Numbered from the stretch's first letter, positions 40,926 to 50,540 are shown. The stretch is DNA of 64,000 bases from Nematopogon swammerdamellus (GCA_946902875.1 OX336339.1:24335349-24399348); one strand, 5' to 3'. Numbers and translations: made by a program. Notes: a model not told the origin generated them from the sequence alone.

Positions 40926-42064
40926 GTTGAAGGCTGTTTAACGCTTTGCTGTACAGTGGAAAGTTTGAAGCTTAACGCTTCACTATGTGGATGGGCTGAA
41001 AGCTGTTTTAACGCTTTGCTGTAGAGTAAACAAGTTGGAAGCTTAACGCTTCACTATGTGGACGGGCTGAAAGCTGTTTTAACGCTTTGCTGTAGAGTAA
41101 ACAAGTTGGAAGCTTAACGCTTCACTATGTGGACGGGCTGAAAGCTGTTTTAACGCTTTGCTGTAGAGTAAACAAGTTGGAAGCTTAACGCTTCACTATG
41201 TCGATTCGATGGGCTGAAAGCTGTTTTATCGCTTTGCTGTAGAGTAAACGAGTTTGAAGCTTAAGGCTTCACTATGTCAATGTGCTGAAAGCTGTTTTAT
41301 CGTTTTGCTGTAGAGTAAACGAGTTTGAAGCTTAACGCTTCACTATGTCGATGTGCTGAAAGCTGTTTTATCGCTTTGCTGTAGAGTAAACGAGTTTGAA
41401 GCTTAAGGCTTCAATATGTCGATATGCTAAAAGGTGTTTTATCGCTTTGCTGTAGAGTAAACGAGTTTGAAGCTTAACGCTTCACTATGTCGATGTGCTG
41501 AAAGCTGTTTTATCGCTTTGCTGTAGAGTAAACGAGTTTGAAGCTTAAGGATTCACTATGTCGATGTGCTAAAAGGTGTTTTATCGCTTTGCTGTAGAGT
41601 AAACGAGTTTGAAGCTTAACGCTTCACTATGTCGATGTGCTGAAAGCTGTTTTATCGCTTTGCTGTAGAGTAAACGAGTTTGAAGCTTAAGGCTTCACTA
41701 TGTCAATGTGCTGAAAGCTGTTTTATCGCTTTGCTGTAGAGTAAACGAGTTTGAAGCTTAACGCTTCACTATGTCGATGTGCTGAAATCTGTTTTATCGC
41801 TTTGCTATAGAGTAAACGAGTTTGAAGCTTAACGCTTCACTATGTCGATGTGCTGAAAGCTGTTTTATCGCTTTGCTGTAGAGTAAACGAGTTTGAAGCT
41901 TAACGCTTCACTATTTCGATGTGCTGAAAGCTGTTTTATCGCTTTGCTATAGAGTAAACGAGTTTGAAGCTTAACGCTTCACTATGTCGATGTGCTGAAA
42001 GCTGTTTTATCGCTTTGCTGTAGAGTAAACGAGTTTGAAGCTTAACGCTTCACTGTTTGAGCAA
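40926..42064 (+). repeat. 71-bp hairpin array, sixteen units
   Basis: The landmark gctgaaagctg (or gctaaaaggtg) recurs at 40995, 41066, 41137, 41213, 41284, 41355 and every 71 bp to 41994, preceded by one diverged unit. Each unit holds two small hairpins: aaagc...gctttgctgt and gaagcttaacgcttc. Units 41284 to 41710 alternate between 'ttaacgcttc' and 'ttaaggcttc' forms, giving a 142-bp higher-order period. The first three units share gtggacgggctgaaag. The array lies near the right end of the LTR-like element. Confidence 0.93.
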
Positions 42065-42378
42065 GCTGAATGCTCTATCGACGCTTTGCTGTAACATAAG
42101 GATTGTGAACGCTTTCCTAAGCCTTTTAATAACTCACGCTTTACTATAATGTGATGTATGGACGCTGTTACGCTTCGTATAGTTGAAAGCTATGTAGAGG
42201 TTAATGATGTGTGTGACTACTGATAGATATTGCATTTAAAAAAAAAAAAAAATCTTATATGATGTGCGTTTCGTTTCATAACGTTTTACCTAATCAGAGT
42301 ATAGTTTGCTGAAAGCCTTTACGCTTTGCTTGTTTCGATAAAGACAACGCGAGAGCGCGTTGACCCGCAGAATGGCCG

Positions 42379-42648
42379 TGTCAGAGAATATGAAGTAGCC
42401 GTTGACATTTGAATTTTTAATGTGGCAACACTGGCGAATGACAGATGATGGCTAGAGTAGTTTGTTCAGTCGTTCTGTCATTCAGTCACTCACTCATACA
42501 GTCAGTCAGTAGCGCGATCGATACCGCACAACTCACTTTTTGTCGGGACGTCGCCTGCGCCGGATGTGCGCACTGACAGCTATACAAGGCAAAGATGGCC
42601 GACGACGTCGCTACCCACGAAGAATCTAATCCAGTTGAATCTCCGACA
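42379..42648 (+). repeat. Right 270-bp terminal repeat (putative 3' LTR)
   Basis: The repeat is identical to 36862-37131 except for one substitution. It is preceded by aacgcgagagcgcgtt (a perfect small hairpin) and gacccgcagaatggccg, with no polypurine tract, and followed by TATAGTAATT. Confidence 0.85.
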
Positions 42649-42679
42649 TATAGTAATTTTCATATATGATGTGCGTGTA

Positions 42680-42960
42680 CACATGTATGAAAAATTAATA
42701 AAAGGAGACTGACCAAAGATATTCATGGATCGAATGTGATTAGAGTGGTCGGGAAGGGTCGCTCTAGTAGACGCCCGTACCTAGACCAGGTCTGGCATGT
42801 GCTCAAAATGAGTCAAGTGCATAGTACCAGTGACCTAGGAGCATGTACGAAAACTTTATGAAAGTGGGAAAGGCGGCAGAGGTGTCAGGATCCTGGCACG
42901 TGGATATCATTCGTCTCTGCTTAACCCATTGAGAAACAGGCGTGGCATTACTTACCTATG
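42680..42960 (+). pseudogene. LINE-1 family reverse transcriptase C-terminus
   Basis: The plus strand reads RRLTKDIHGSNV, VVGKGRSSRRPYLDQVWHVL, QVHSTSDLGACTKT, then a stop and frameshift, then KVGKAAEVSGSWHVDI. It is the same protein tail as 3160-3400. It starts 30 bp after the LTR-like element. It is dead and truncated. Confidence 0.75.
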
Positions 42961-43034
42961 TATGTATATATTAACATGTACAATACAATAGAACAGGATA
43001 GGCTAAATAAGATTTTGTTCTGGTTTTTTTTTTA

Positions 43035-43480
43035 AGTAATCCGATATGGGTGGCTGAGTCGGAGTGGCCAAAGCGCATGCTTCGACTAGCCAATATCACC
43101 TCCGAGAAGGTAGGTGCCATACCGGATACTTCCCTGGATTGCTGGCTATACTGGACTCAAAGACATTAAACCTGGTTTTTTAATCTCTTTGACTGGACTA
43201 GAGGAGAACACAACCGAGGCTGCTATGCGGCCATCTTACATCCAGTACGGTGGTATCAACCCAGTCGGCTACAATTTGAGCCTAACACCTAGTTAGGCTT
43301 AGGAGCAAGGGAAGGGACCTACAGTTTTACACCGGTTCCGATAGGTGAAGCAGCAGGTATGCACGTAAATTTTTTCGTCAGAAAAAACTCATTGGTACAC
43401 GCCGACCGGATTCGAACCTCGGACCTCTCGCATGAGAAGCCGATGCCCAAACCACACGGCCACCCGCCGCTTAAAATGTG
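43035..43480 (-). mobile_element. SINE-C, full length
   Basis: On the minus strand, the tRNA-like head is gtggccgtgtggtttgggca, ttctcatgcgagaggtccga, ggttcgaatccggtcggcgt. Then come a spacer, a body with gtaggtcccttcccttgctc and ttgataccaccgtactggat, and a tail ggcacctaccttctcggagg, tgatattggctagtcgaagc with poly(A). The body is a diverged relative of the A/B body, while head and tail differ. A second full copy is at 59070-59505. Confidence 0.82.
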
Positions 43481-43482
43481 GT

Positions 43483-43617
43483 TACGCTAAGATGTGGTTC
43501 TCATACAAACCGAATTGTTCCGCGCGCCGATATAAAGGTACGGTAGCGGGTTTACTTACTTTCTTCTTTTTAAATACGAATTTCACGCGTGCGAAGCCAC
43601 GGACAAAAGCTAGTTTG
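43483..43617 (-). mobile_element. Family E repeat, terminal part
   Basis: The stretch reads ggttacgctaagatgtggtt, aaggtacggtagcgggttta, ttcttctttttaaatacgaa, tttcacgcgtgcgaagccac and ggacaaaagctagt. The distal half is missing. Confidence 0.75.
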
Positions 43618-43800
43618 TAAACAAAAGCATAAAGTTACATTATAATGCATATTCGTCTTGAACTTACAAAGTCAATAAATTCATACAATTTACATACATT
43701 TCATTAATATTGATTTTATATTTATAATTAAATTTCATCACATTTACATAAACAAATTAATTTAATTCCATAATACACTTGCATGATTTTAATAGGTCAA
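43618..43800 (-). mobile_element. CR1-like LINE 3' UTR fragment
   Basis: The fragment matches 21275-21480 in order: aaagttacattataatgcat, cttgaacttaca, acatttcattaatattgatt, aattaaatttcatcacattt, aattccataatacacttgca. No coding sequence is retained. It is a second, older copy of the LINE at 21241-25207. Confidence 0.7.
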
Positions 43801-44980
43801 TATTTAATAAATAAAAAACAAAACAAAACAATTCAAACTCAAAGTCTTATAAAACCGTAATGATAGAAAATCGTCAATTTTCCTTTACTAGCCTACCCTA
43901 ACGCCGTTTAGGTAGGTCATAAGTGAAAACATTACTAAGCGTAAGCCTGAGTTTCGGTAAAGACATCCCATCTTAAGCTCCACAGGTCAGGTCGCCAAGA
44001 ATACAAAAATATAGACAGGGTATTCAACTCGTTGATCAGGCGAAATGTTTAGAGAGTGTATGGATTGCCGAAATTACAAATATTGTACTGGTCAATCCGG
44101 CCTAAGAAGGTTAATATTTTTTGCAATCTAATAATTTTTTTTTTCTAAGAATAAACATATCTCACTTACACCTTGTTGTCCTCGCAACTTTTCAGGTTCA
44201 AAACCATTTCTCCTATGTTCAGAGCAGTCCTGGATTTCCCATTAGGCCGTATAGGCCCCGGCCTAGGGGCGGCAAACTTCAGGGGGCGGCAGATTTCCGA
44301 AGGCACTAAAGAATATTACAAGTAACACTTGCGTTTTGGTACGTTTGTGTAAGCCGTCAGGTTCGTGCGCGATGATAGACGCAATACTCAAGCAAGTCAC
44401 CTTGTGGATAGAAATATCATTTGGGTAAAGATTTTAGGTCCCCATTGCGACTTAGTAATACTCCTATCCTATGTTATTTGTGTTCTGAACGGGCGGCGAA
44501 ATTCGAGTGGCCTATACTTAAGAACAGTACAAGTCCGGCACTGGTTCAGAGTTAGTAAAATATCTGGTAATATATGGCCTTCGAGCCGGACTTACCAGAG
44601 TTTTCTATCTTGTGCAATCATGACCCAGGCGAGCGTATCATGCTTCGGGAGTAGAGTTTTCCGAATAACCACGATCGGAGTTCGCGCGCCAAGAACAAAC
44701 ACGAAACAAGAAAGAAAGCCTTACCTAGCTGCCTATACCAATCATTTTCAAGTTACACGCTTACCGATCCGACCGAAGACCGATCCAGCCAGGCAGGACG
44801 CAGCTGCGGAAGGTGGGGAAGGGTCGGTAAGTCAAACCTCACAAACCCTTGCAAGACCAATATCTACCTAATACAGTCCACTTTTCTTTCCGAGTCCTCA
44901 ACATGTTATTATAGCCTAATGCGCTCCATTTATTATTTTAAATTTTTTTTTGTAATTTAAAACACTACAGCGCACCCTAT
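43801..44980. other. No recognised gene
   Basis: The 168-codon open frame at 44365-44871 has no domain or compositional sign of a real gene. The sequence taggccccggcctaggggcg gcaaacttcagggggcggca at 44249-44290 has an internal ggggcggc duplication. No family of the window is present. Confidence 0.4.
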
Positions 44981-44984
44981 GCTG

Positions 44985-45300
44985 GGCTTCGGCCTCTCGC
45001 GTTCGCGAGGTGCGCTCTACTCTCCCTGGCTGACCAGGCCTGTCTGGGAAAGGCTTAAATATCTGCTATATAGGTACCTATAATATTTACATCAGGTGTA
45101 ACTATTAATATTTAAGTTTAGCTTATCTTTTTGTATTTCAATAACTCTTGTCATAATATATACAGTATATTTCTTTCCGCCACTCACCTGGCAGTTCTCG
45201 TACCCCAAAGGTATTCTGTCAGAAAATGCCTAAAGGCATTAAGTGTTACCTTTTGCCCATATTTTGTTTTGAGTGCAATAAATATACCAATTTAAAATTT
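44985..45300 (+). mobile_element. LINE 3' end, plus strand
   Basis: The stretch starts ctgggcttcggcctctcgcg ttcgcgaggtgcg (small hairpin) and ends with ttctgtcagaaaatgcctaa aggcattaagtgttacc, ccatattttgttttgagtgc aataaatat. The end is the inverted form of the block at 14150-14245. No coding residue is recognisable. Confidence 0.55.
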
Positions 45301-45352
45301 TGTAACGGTTATTAAAAATTCAGAAACTAATACACGCATAGCAATGGACGAC

Positions 45353-45545
45353 ATTAATTTTTACCCGACTGTGTGAAGCAAAAAGAAGGGAAATGTTTTT
45401 CGAGTTTATGTATGTATGCATGTCTAATTCTATGGCACGAGATGTAGCCTAAACGGCTTGATGGATTCCCTTGTACTCCCAAGTGGAGCGCGCGCTCCAG
45501 TTTTCGTCGCCTACCCATGGCTCCCAAGTGGAGCGCGCGCTCCAC
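45353..45545 (+). mobile_element. Family N start block and a palindromic duplication
   Basis: The stretch opens tttttacccgactgtgtgaa gcaaaaagaaggg. At 45476-45499 and 45521-45544 the block ctcccaagtggagcgcgcgc tcca is repeated; it contains the perfect palindrome ggagcgcgcgctcc. A related gggagcgcgcgcgcc occurs at 46051. Confidence 0.5.
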
Positions 45546-46260
45546 TTATTGCGCGCCGCTAGTTTTAATTCATTATCTAATTCTACCAATTTTCTATCAA
45601 AACACTCAATACTGGTATCATTTCTTGGTTAAACTTACTAATAACTATTCTCAGACACGACTGGGCACACAATAACCTTCACACAGAAAATAAATAATGA
45701 AGTTGACAGAAAATAAAATGTCACTTTTGGCAGCTGACATTTCCACTGACCCTGGAATAGACAAAGATTGTACCCGTAAACGTTGTTCGGTATTCGATAG
45801 TTCGTTTCAATGCGCTTATTTCGGTATGCGATATGTAAGACGAAATTGTACAGTTTTGGTCAGAAAAATTAAAAAAAAAATGGTCGAGTGTGTTTTGTTT
45901 TGCCTGGAGTTAAAAAAATCGGCCTGTGCTTCTAAATAAGTGAATCCTGAAGAGTTTGGTATCACTGAACGCGTAATTTGAGTACAAACAAGACTGAATA
46001 ACGAGTATTGATGGATCGATCGATTGAGGTGGGATATCCGAATTTGTGTGGGAGCGCGCGCGCCAAAATTTTGCGTTTTTGAGCGCCGCTAAAAGGGCCT
46101 GGGAGCCAAGGGGAGTAGTACTATTTTGAGTCAAAGGGACTCAAAGGGTGTCCTTTGATCATATGAGGTGTCCTTTGATTCGTCTTAATTTTGGAAGTGC
46201 TATAGGCTATAAAAAATTTGAAATTCAAAATAGCGCTCCGCGTCCGTCAACTCCGTCAAC
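45546..46260. other. No recognised gene
   Basis: The 80-codon frame at 45697-45939 is Cys- and Lys-rich without a motif. A short direct duplication (ggtgtcctttgat twice) lies at 46147-46179. No repeat of the window's families is present. Confidence 0.4.
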
Positions 46261-46261
46261 A

Positions 46262-46370
46262 TAACTATCTGGCAGCAAGTAAGGCACGAAGGCCCACCTG
46301 CTGCATGACTCGGTGGAAAGACTGTGCCAAGGTGAGAGGTGGCCAGACCGTCGCCCTTACTTATGCACAT
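46262..46370 (-). mobile_element. Detached SINE module (as at 16905)
   Basis: On the minus strand it reads gggcgacggtctggccacct, ctcaccttggcacagtcttt, ccaccgagtcatgcagcagg and tgggccttcgtgccttactt. The match to 16905-16990 is close. Confidence 0.6.
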
Positions 46371-46602
46371 AATTTTTTTTTTTAATTGAAATCATGACAT
46401 ATGGCGCCGAGCCACCCATAAGGTGTTTAACGACGCCCATGGACATTCGGTCGTATGCGGGGGTAGCGAATGCCATGCCGGCCTGACAGGTGCCCATTCA
46501 AGCCCCTCTTGCCCTTATTCCTTAGTCGCCTTTTACGACATGCACGGGGAGAGACGCAGTGGGGCTATTCTTATTCAATACCGGCCCCGCACAGTGCAGT
46601 AA
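46371..46602 (-). mobile_element. SINE with head B and third tail type
   Basis: On the minus strand: head B (tgcggggccggtattgaata, ccccactgcgtctctccccg, aaaaggcgactaaggaataa) is followed by gggcacctgtcaggccggca, gaccgaatgtccatgggcgt, taaacaccttatgggtggct and a poly(A) tail at 46372-46385. It shows head B joined to a body unlike that at 8184-8510. Confidence 0.75.
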
Positions 46603-46965
46603 TTGAATGTCTGCCCTTTTTAATTCTTCGATCAGTCTCAATAAATGGCACACATTGGAAGTCGGGAATAGCCCACAACACGCGCTGCATCGGAATCTCC
46701 CTCTTGGATGTGATTCCGATCAGGGCGCGGCCAGCCTCCGAGTGAAACCAGCATGCATTATTCATGATCTGACCTGCGTTTAAATTCCATATAGCGGGCC
46801 AAAGTTTAGAGAATACGCCCCGCGGGAGGAAAACTCCAGAACACCAGACCTAGTGAGGCTTGCTGGCAAAAATACACGACCCAGATTATCCTATTCATGC
46901 ATATCCTTTTATGGATCTGACTTAAAGCATTATCTCTAAAGCGCGTCACACACTATAAAGAATTG
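46603..46965. other. No recognised feature
   Basis: No repeat or motif was recognised. The 91-codon frame ending at 46745 begins within the neighbouring SINE and has no domain. Confidence 0.4.
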
Positions 46966-46967
46966 AA

Positions 46968-47345
46968 GATTTCGGCACGCGGCTTCGTTCGCGTGAAATT
47001 CGTATTTAAAAAGAAGAAAGTACCCGCTACCGTACCTTTATTTCGGCGCGCGAAACAATTCCGTTTTTGTGAGAGCCACATCTTAGCGTAACCGGAACTG
47101 AATTTTATCCTGTGTCCCGTATAACTAAATGTGCTTGTACTAAGTTAGATCGAATTCGGATGATCGGTTTAAGAGTTATGAAGGAACATACATACATACA
47201 GAAAATATTTATAAAAATCGTAATATGTATAAAATCGTAAATCGTAAGTTTTAGTATCATTACATAGAGTCTACAAACGCAATATCTCGTAAAACAAAGT
47301 AACTTACTCCACGACCATGCCTTACAGATTTATTATTACGAGTAG
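46968..47345 (+). mobile_element. Family E repeat, complete
   Basis: The copy reads ggcacgcggcttcgttcgcg, aaattcgtatttaaaaagaa, cccgctaccgtacctttatt, gagccacatcttagcgtaac, ttgtactaagttagatcgaa, gatcggtttaagagttatga, CATA repeats, tagtatcattacatagagtc and ccttacagatttattattac. It serves as the uninterrupted reference for the nested copies. Confidence 0.8.
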
Positions 47346-47655
47346 TATTTATATTGATTCACTAAATTGGAAGCTAGAGTTTATTTTGAATAACTTTCCT
47401 GTCAGGACCATACGCCAGTACCTAATACAATATTGTTCGTTTGGATTTTTCCCCAGGTGGCCTAGATAGGATTGCGTAGCAGAACGCTGATTAGGCAACT
47501 CGTATTCCGCGCGGAGGCCTGTCGTTTGAACGTAGCTGATGGACCAGCCGTAAACCCTCATATCTCTGACAGCTCCAATTTGCTTTTACGTCGGCGCACC
47601 TTCTCGAATTACTACTGTGACTGATATTTAATTTTACTCTGGTTGAGGATATTAA
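47346..47655. other. No recognised feature
   Basis: No motif or repeat was recognised. A minus-strand frame of 70 codons has no domain. Confidence 0.35.
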
Positions 47656-47659
47656 TCCT

Positions 47660-47862
47660 CTCTTTTTAATTTTTTTTTTATATGGAAACTGACACGGTTG
47701 GCTACATCACCTACAACATCCGTGATGTCAGCCCATAACACCGGGTGAACTGGGTGCCATGTCAGTGCTTCCCTTCGGTCGTGCCGGCTACACTGAACTG
47801 GACGGAAAACACAAACTATTTACATAGCCGTTCGACCGACGACGTTTCATTCCTATTTTAAC
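47660..47862 (-). mobile_element. SINE body and tail, head lost
   Basis: On the minus strand it reads cggctatgtaaatagtttgt, gttttccgtccagttcagtg, tagccggcacgaccgaaggg and tgtagccaaccgtgtcagtt with poly(A). It breaks off at the body start. Confidence 0.82.
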
Positions 47863-47899
47863 ACATGCATCCATTCTCTTCAGTACAGTGTAAGCGACC

Positions 47900-48135
47900 C
47901 GGCCAAAGATAATCACTGACATGGCACCTAGAACAGGATGTTGGTCAGCCTCGGTAGCTCAGTGGTGCGGTCGGTCGACTGTCGGTCGTGATCATAAGGA
48001 CACCTGGGCGTGCTCAGTATTTGAATGGGTGACCGCTCGACCGTTGGAAGCTGACCGTGGTTTGGATTCCACGTAAAATTTGTAAGTCCCTTTCCTCCTT
48101 ACCTTACTAGGTGGTAGGGTTTAACCCGTCCACAC
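47900..48135 (+). mobile_element. SINE-A head and body start, 3' truncated
   Basis: The head starts at ggtcagcctcggtagctcag. The 5S-like block is diverged (tgctcagtatttgaatgggt), followed by gaagctgaccgtggtttgga (B-box) and ctaggtggtagggtttaacc, where it ends. A short SINE tail piece (ctgacatggcacctag) lies just upstream. Confidence 0.75.
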
Positions 48136-48311
48136 TGTTTAATTTATGCATATACCTGCTCCCACAATATTAAAACCACCTTAGTATGATTATTATACGT
48201 ATTATTTAATTAATATGACCTAACTCCTTATATCTCTTCTAATAAGGTCTCAAATTTTCCATTTATTATAACCTTGTATTACTTATATAAATAACGGGTG
48301 TCCAGAGGCAG

Positions 48312-48760
48312 ATTTCAAAGACAAAGACAAAGACAAAGATATTTATTAGCAAATCATAGAGCACACAAATACAGAGCTGAAAATATACAGTGCACGTACA
48401 CTCCATGAGGCACGTCAATACATACTCGTAAGTAACTAAAGCACTTACTTAGGATACAAATTGTGTAGGTACCTATTTGTTATATTATTTGTTATGTATT
48501 TAAATACATTATCAATTCACTTTATAAATTCGCATAGCTTATGTAAGCATTTTTCATGTAACAGATTGTTCAGACGGGTGCGGAATTTGTTGTCATCTAT
48601 TTCCCTTCTTAGGTTCTCAGGTAGAATCTCATACAACTTTGGACCTATCACCCTAGGCAGCTTTTCCGCCATTGCCAACCGATGTGGAACTGGTCGTAGG
48701 CGACCCGTGTTCCTTGTAGAGTATGCTGTTTCATTTACTTCAAATGTTTCAATATTCTTT
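48312..48760 (-). pseudogene. CR1-like LINE C-terminus with (AAAGAC)n tail
   Basis: The minus strand reads STRNTGRLRPVPHRLAMAEK, LPRVIGPKLYEILPENLRRE, IDDNKFRTRLNNLLHEKCLH, KLCEFIK and stops. LP..IGPKLYE.LP is the usual end of CR1/jockey-type polymerases. The 3' UTR ends in (AAAGAC)n at 48317-48337. It differs from the LINE at 21241 in sequence and tail. Confidence 0.82.
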
Positions 48761-48802
48761 CAAACTTCGAACATTTTTAATTTTCGAACGCGTCAATCTG
48801 TC

Positions 48803-49227
48803 AAAATAAAAGTTAAATTACAAATTTAAAAAACCCCCGACTCTTAAAAAGTCAAAAATAATTTCCGTTTACTTACTTAAAGGAGTCGGTAGACCGCTAA
48901 GTAAATTCCCGCGCAACTTTTGAGTCTTTATATTTAATTTACTTAGCGGTCCCCCGACTCCTTTAAGTAAGTAAACGGAAATTATTTTTGACTTTTTAAG
49001 AGTCGGGGGTTTTTTAAATTTGTAATTTAACTTTTATTTCAAGCTTTTTAAAAAAAACCGCATGCAAATCGGTCCACTTTTGAAGATAATAATTTTTTTT
49101 ATTACTTAATTACTTAATTACTTGATTACAAACATAGCTAAGAACCATCCCGATTAAACAGGCTTCCTAATAAAAAAAACCGCATCCAAATCGGTCCATC
49201 CGTTTGGGAGCTACGATGCCACAGACA

Positions 49228-49268
<41 letters not shown>

Positions 49269-49312
49269 AACTTATAACACCCCTCCGTTTTTTTCGTCGG
49301 GGGTTAAAAAAT
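48803..49312 (+). mobile_element. Family D element, complete reference copy
   Basis: The left half (48803-49039) is a hairpin with arms of about 105 bp: aaaacccccgactcttaaaa, agtcaaaaataatttccgtt, tacttacttaaaggagtcgg and the inverse, loop about 30 bp. The right half has two diverged units, each starting aaaccgcat(g/c)caaatcggtcc, then cccaaacgg-type and an (AC)n tract at 49229-49264. It ends aaacttataacacccctccg and tcgtcgggggttaaaaaat. Five other copies show parts of the same plan. It is noncoding; the class is unknown. Confidence 0.85.
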
Positions 49313-49329
49313 GGCGCCATTCGACGCAG

Positions 49330-50200
49330 CAAAGTTGCGGATTTTTTCGATGCTATGGAACAGTGGACTGGAGAGCATCGCGCTTTTGCCGTCGAGGCTT
49401 ACTTATTAAGTGGTTTTTCCTTAACTTTCGGACTGATGCACGCATGGGGAACAATTTCTTTAGTGATGAAGCCCATTTTCACATTGGAGGTTATGTGAAC
49501 AAACAAAATGGGATGTGCGCAACCCAAAAAAAAAAAAAATGCATCAAGAGCCTTTACACAAGCTTAAGGTTACCGTGTGGTGTGCAATATCGGCATCGAC
49601 CTTAATAGGGCTGTATTTCTTCGAAAACCAGCACGGCCGAAATGTGACTGTGAATTCAGAGAGATATTCTGAGATGATTAATAATTTTTTTTAGCCGGAA
49701 CTGCAGAATAGTCTATATTTTAACCGAAACACTTGGTTCCAGCAGGATGGGGCTACCGCGCATACGGTCAATGTGTCTATGAATGCAGTCCGACAGTTTT
49801 TTTCTGAAAAAAAAAAAAACATATCTCGCAACGGCAGCATACCGTGGCCACCTCGGTCACCGGATTTGAGCCCTTGTGACTTTTTTTTATGGGGATATCT
49901 AAAATCTGTCGTATACAAATCAAATCCAGGCACTGTGACCGAATTAAAAGAAAATATCCGATCTGAAATCGGCAACATTTCACAGGCGCTATGCAAACGA
50001 GTATTCAAAAACATGCGAGCTAGACTCGAAGAGTGTGTGCGGCTCAATGGTCGACATTTAGAAAACTTTGTTTTCAAAAATTAAATCCGCATTTATCATC
50101 TTGCATTTTCATTAAAAATATTTCGAATAAACACTGTAGTTTTTTTTTATATAAATTTTTAAATTATGAAATCTGGCGCTGGACACCCTGTATATTAAAA
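49330..50200 (+). pseudogene. Tc1/mariner-superfamily transposase, internally deleted
   Basis: An ATG at 49355 starts EQWTGEHRAFAVEAYLLSGF, the N-terminal helix-turn-helix start. It then jumps to the catalytic domain: FSDEAHFHIGGYVNKQN (first Asp), KVTVWCAIS, YFFENQHGRNVTVN, WFQQDGATAHT (second Asp), WPPRSPDLSPCDFFLWGYLK (third Asp) and a normal C-terminus ending ENFVFKN at 50084. Frameshifts lie at 49527 (A run) and near 49690 (TAG), with a run-length change at 49807. The last two Asp are about 43 residues apart here, but the A run may have altered that. The 3' terminus is probably ggacaccctgtat at 50181-50193. The left end is lost against family D. Confidence 0.88.
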
Positions 50201-50394
50201 TTTTGCAGGTTTTCATATGAAGATATATTTTATAAGGCTTTTTAACGTTTAATGTTAAATTTCACATTTTATCTTTTCTACTACCTACATTCTTTCGTTT
50301 ACACATTTCACACACCTAAAGGTTGGCTGTATGAAATCTCTTCAAGGCATAAGTCCACCTTTGCACCTCATGTACCTGTATTCCCCCCAAGTAA

Positions 50395-50540
50395 AGTGTC
50401 GAGTCCTTCAAGTGGGGCGTCAGCTGTCAGACCGGTATGGCACTCGCAACCTTCGCATGCGACCGAATGTCCATGGGCGTCGTTAGATACCTTATGGGTG
50501 GCTCGAAGCCACATGTAGCGAATTCAATAAAAAAATATTA
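50395..50540 (+). mobile_element. SINE fragment with third tail type
   Basis: The fragment reads gcgtcagctgtcagaccggt, atggcactcgcaaccttcgc, atgcgaccgaatgtccatgg, gcgtcgttagataccttatg and ggtggctcgaagccacatgt, then an A-rich tail. It matches 46371-46500 on the other strand. The head is absent. Confidence 0.7.

Larger units (their letters stand above)
36862..42648 (+). mobile_element. 5.8-kb LTR-like element without recognisable pol
   Basis: Two 270-bp direct repeats bound 5247 bp of internal sequence. The outer four bases are TATA on both sides (36858-36861 and 42649-42652), as expected for a 4-bp target duplication, though the left flank is a TA run. The repeats begin TGTCAG and end CCGACA. 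The interior starts GC-rich, then is visibly T/G-rich, and contains two tandem arrays. No gag, protease, RT, RNase H or integrase motif was found, and no convincing primer-binding site or polypurine tract. The best label is a large non-autonomous LTR-type element. A large tandem duplication of the 270-bp block is the alternative. Confidence 0.7.

Noticed and set aside
40926..42064. CRISPR-like regularly spaced repeats
   Set aside because: Units are continuous 71-bp tandem repeats without unique spacers, and the DNA is eukaryotic.
36862..42648. Complete autonomous LTR retrotransposon
   Set aside because: Both terminal repeats are present, but no protease, RT, RNase H or integrase mot was found in any frame of the interior.
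44365..44871. 168-codon plus-strand frame
   Set aside because: No domain, no repeat or splice context, and composition like the surrounding noncoding DNA.
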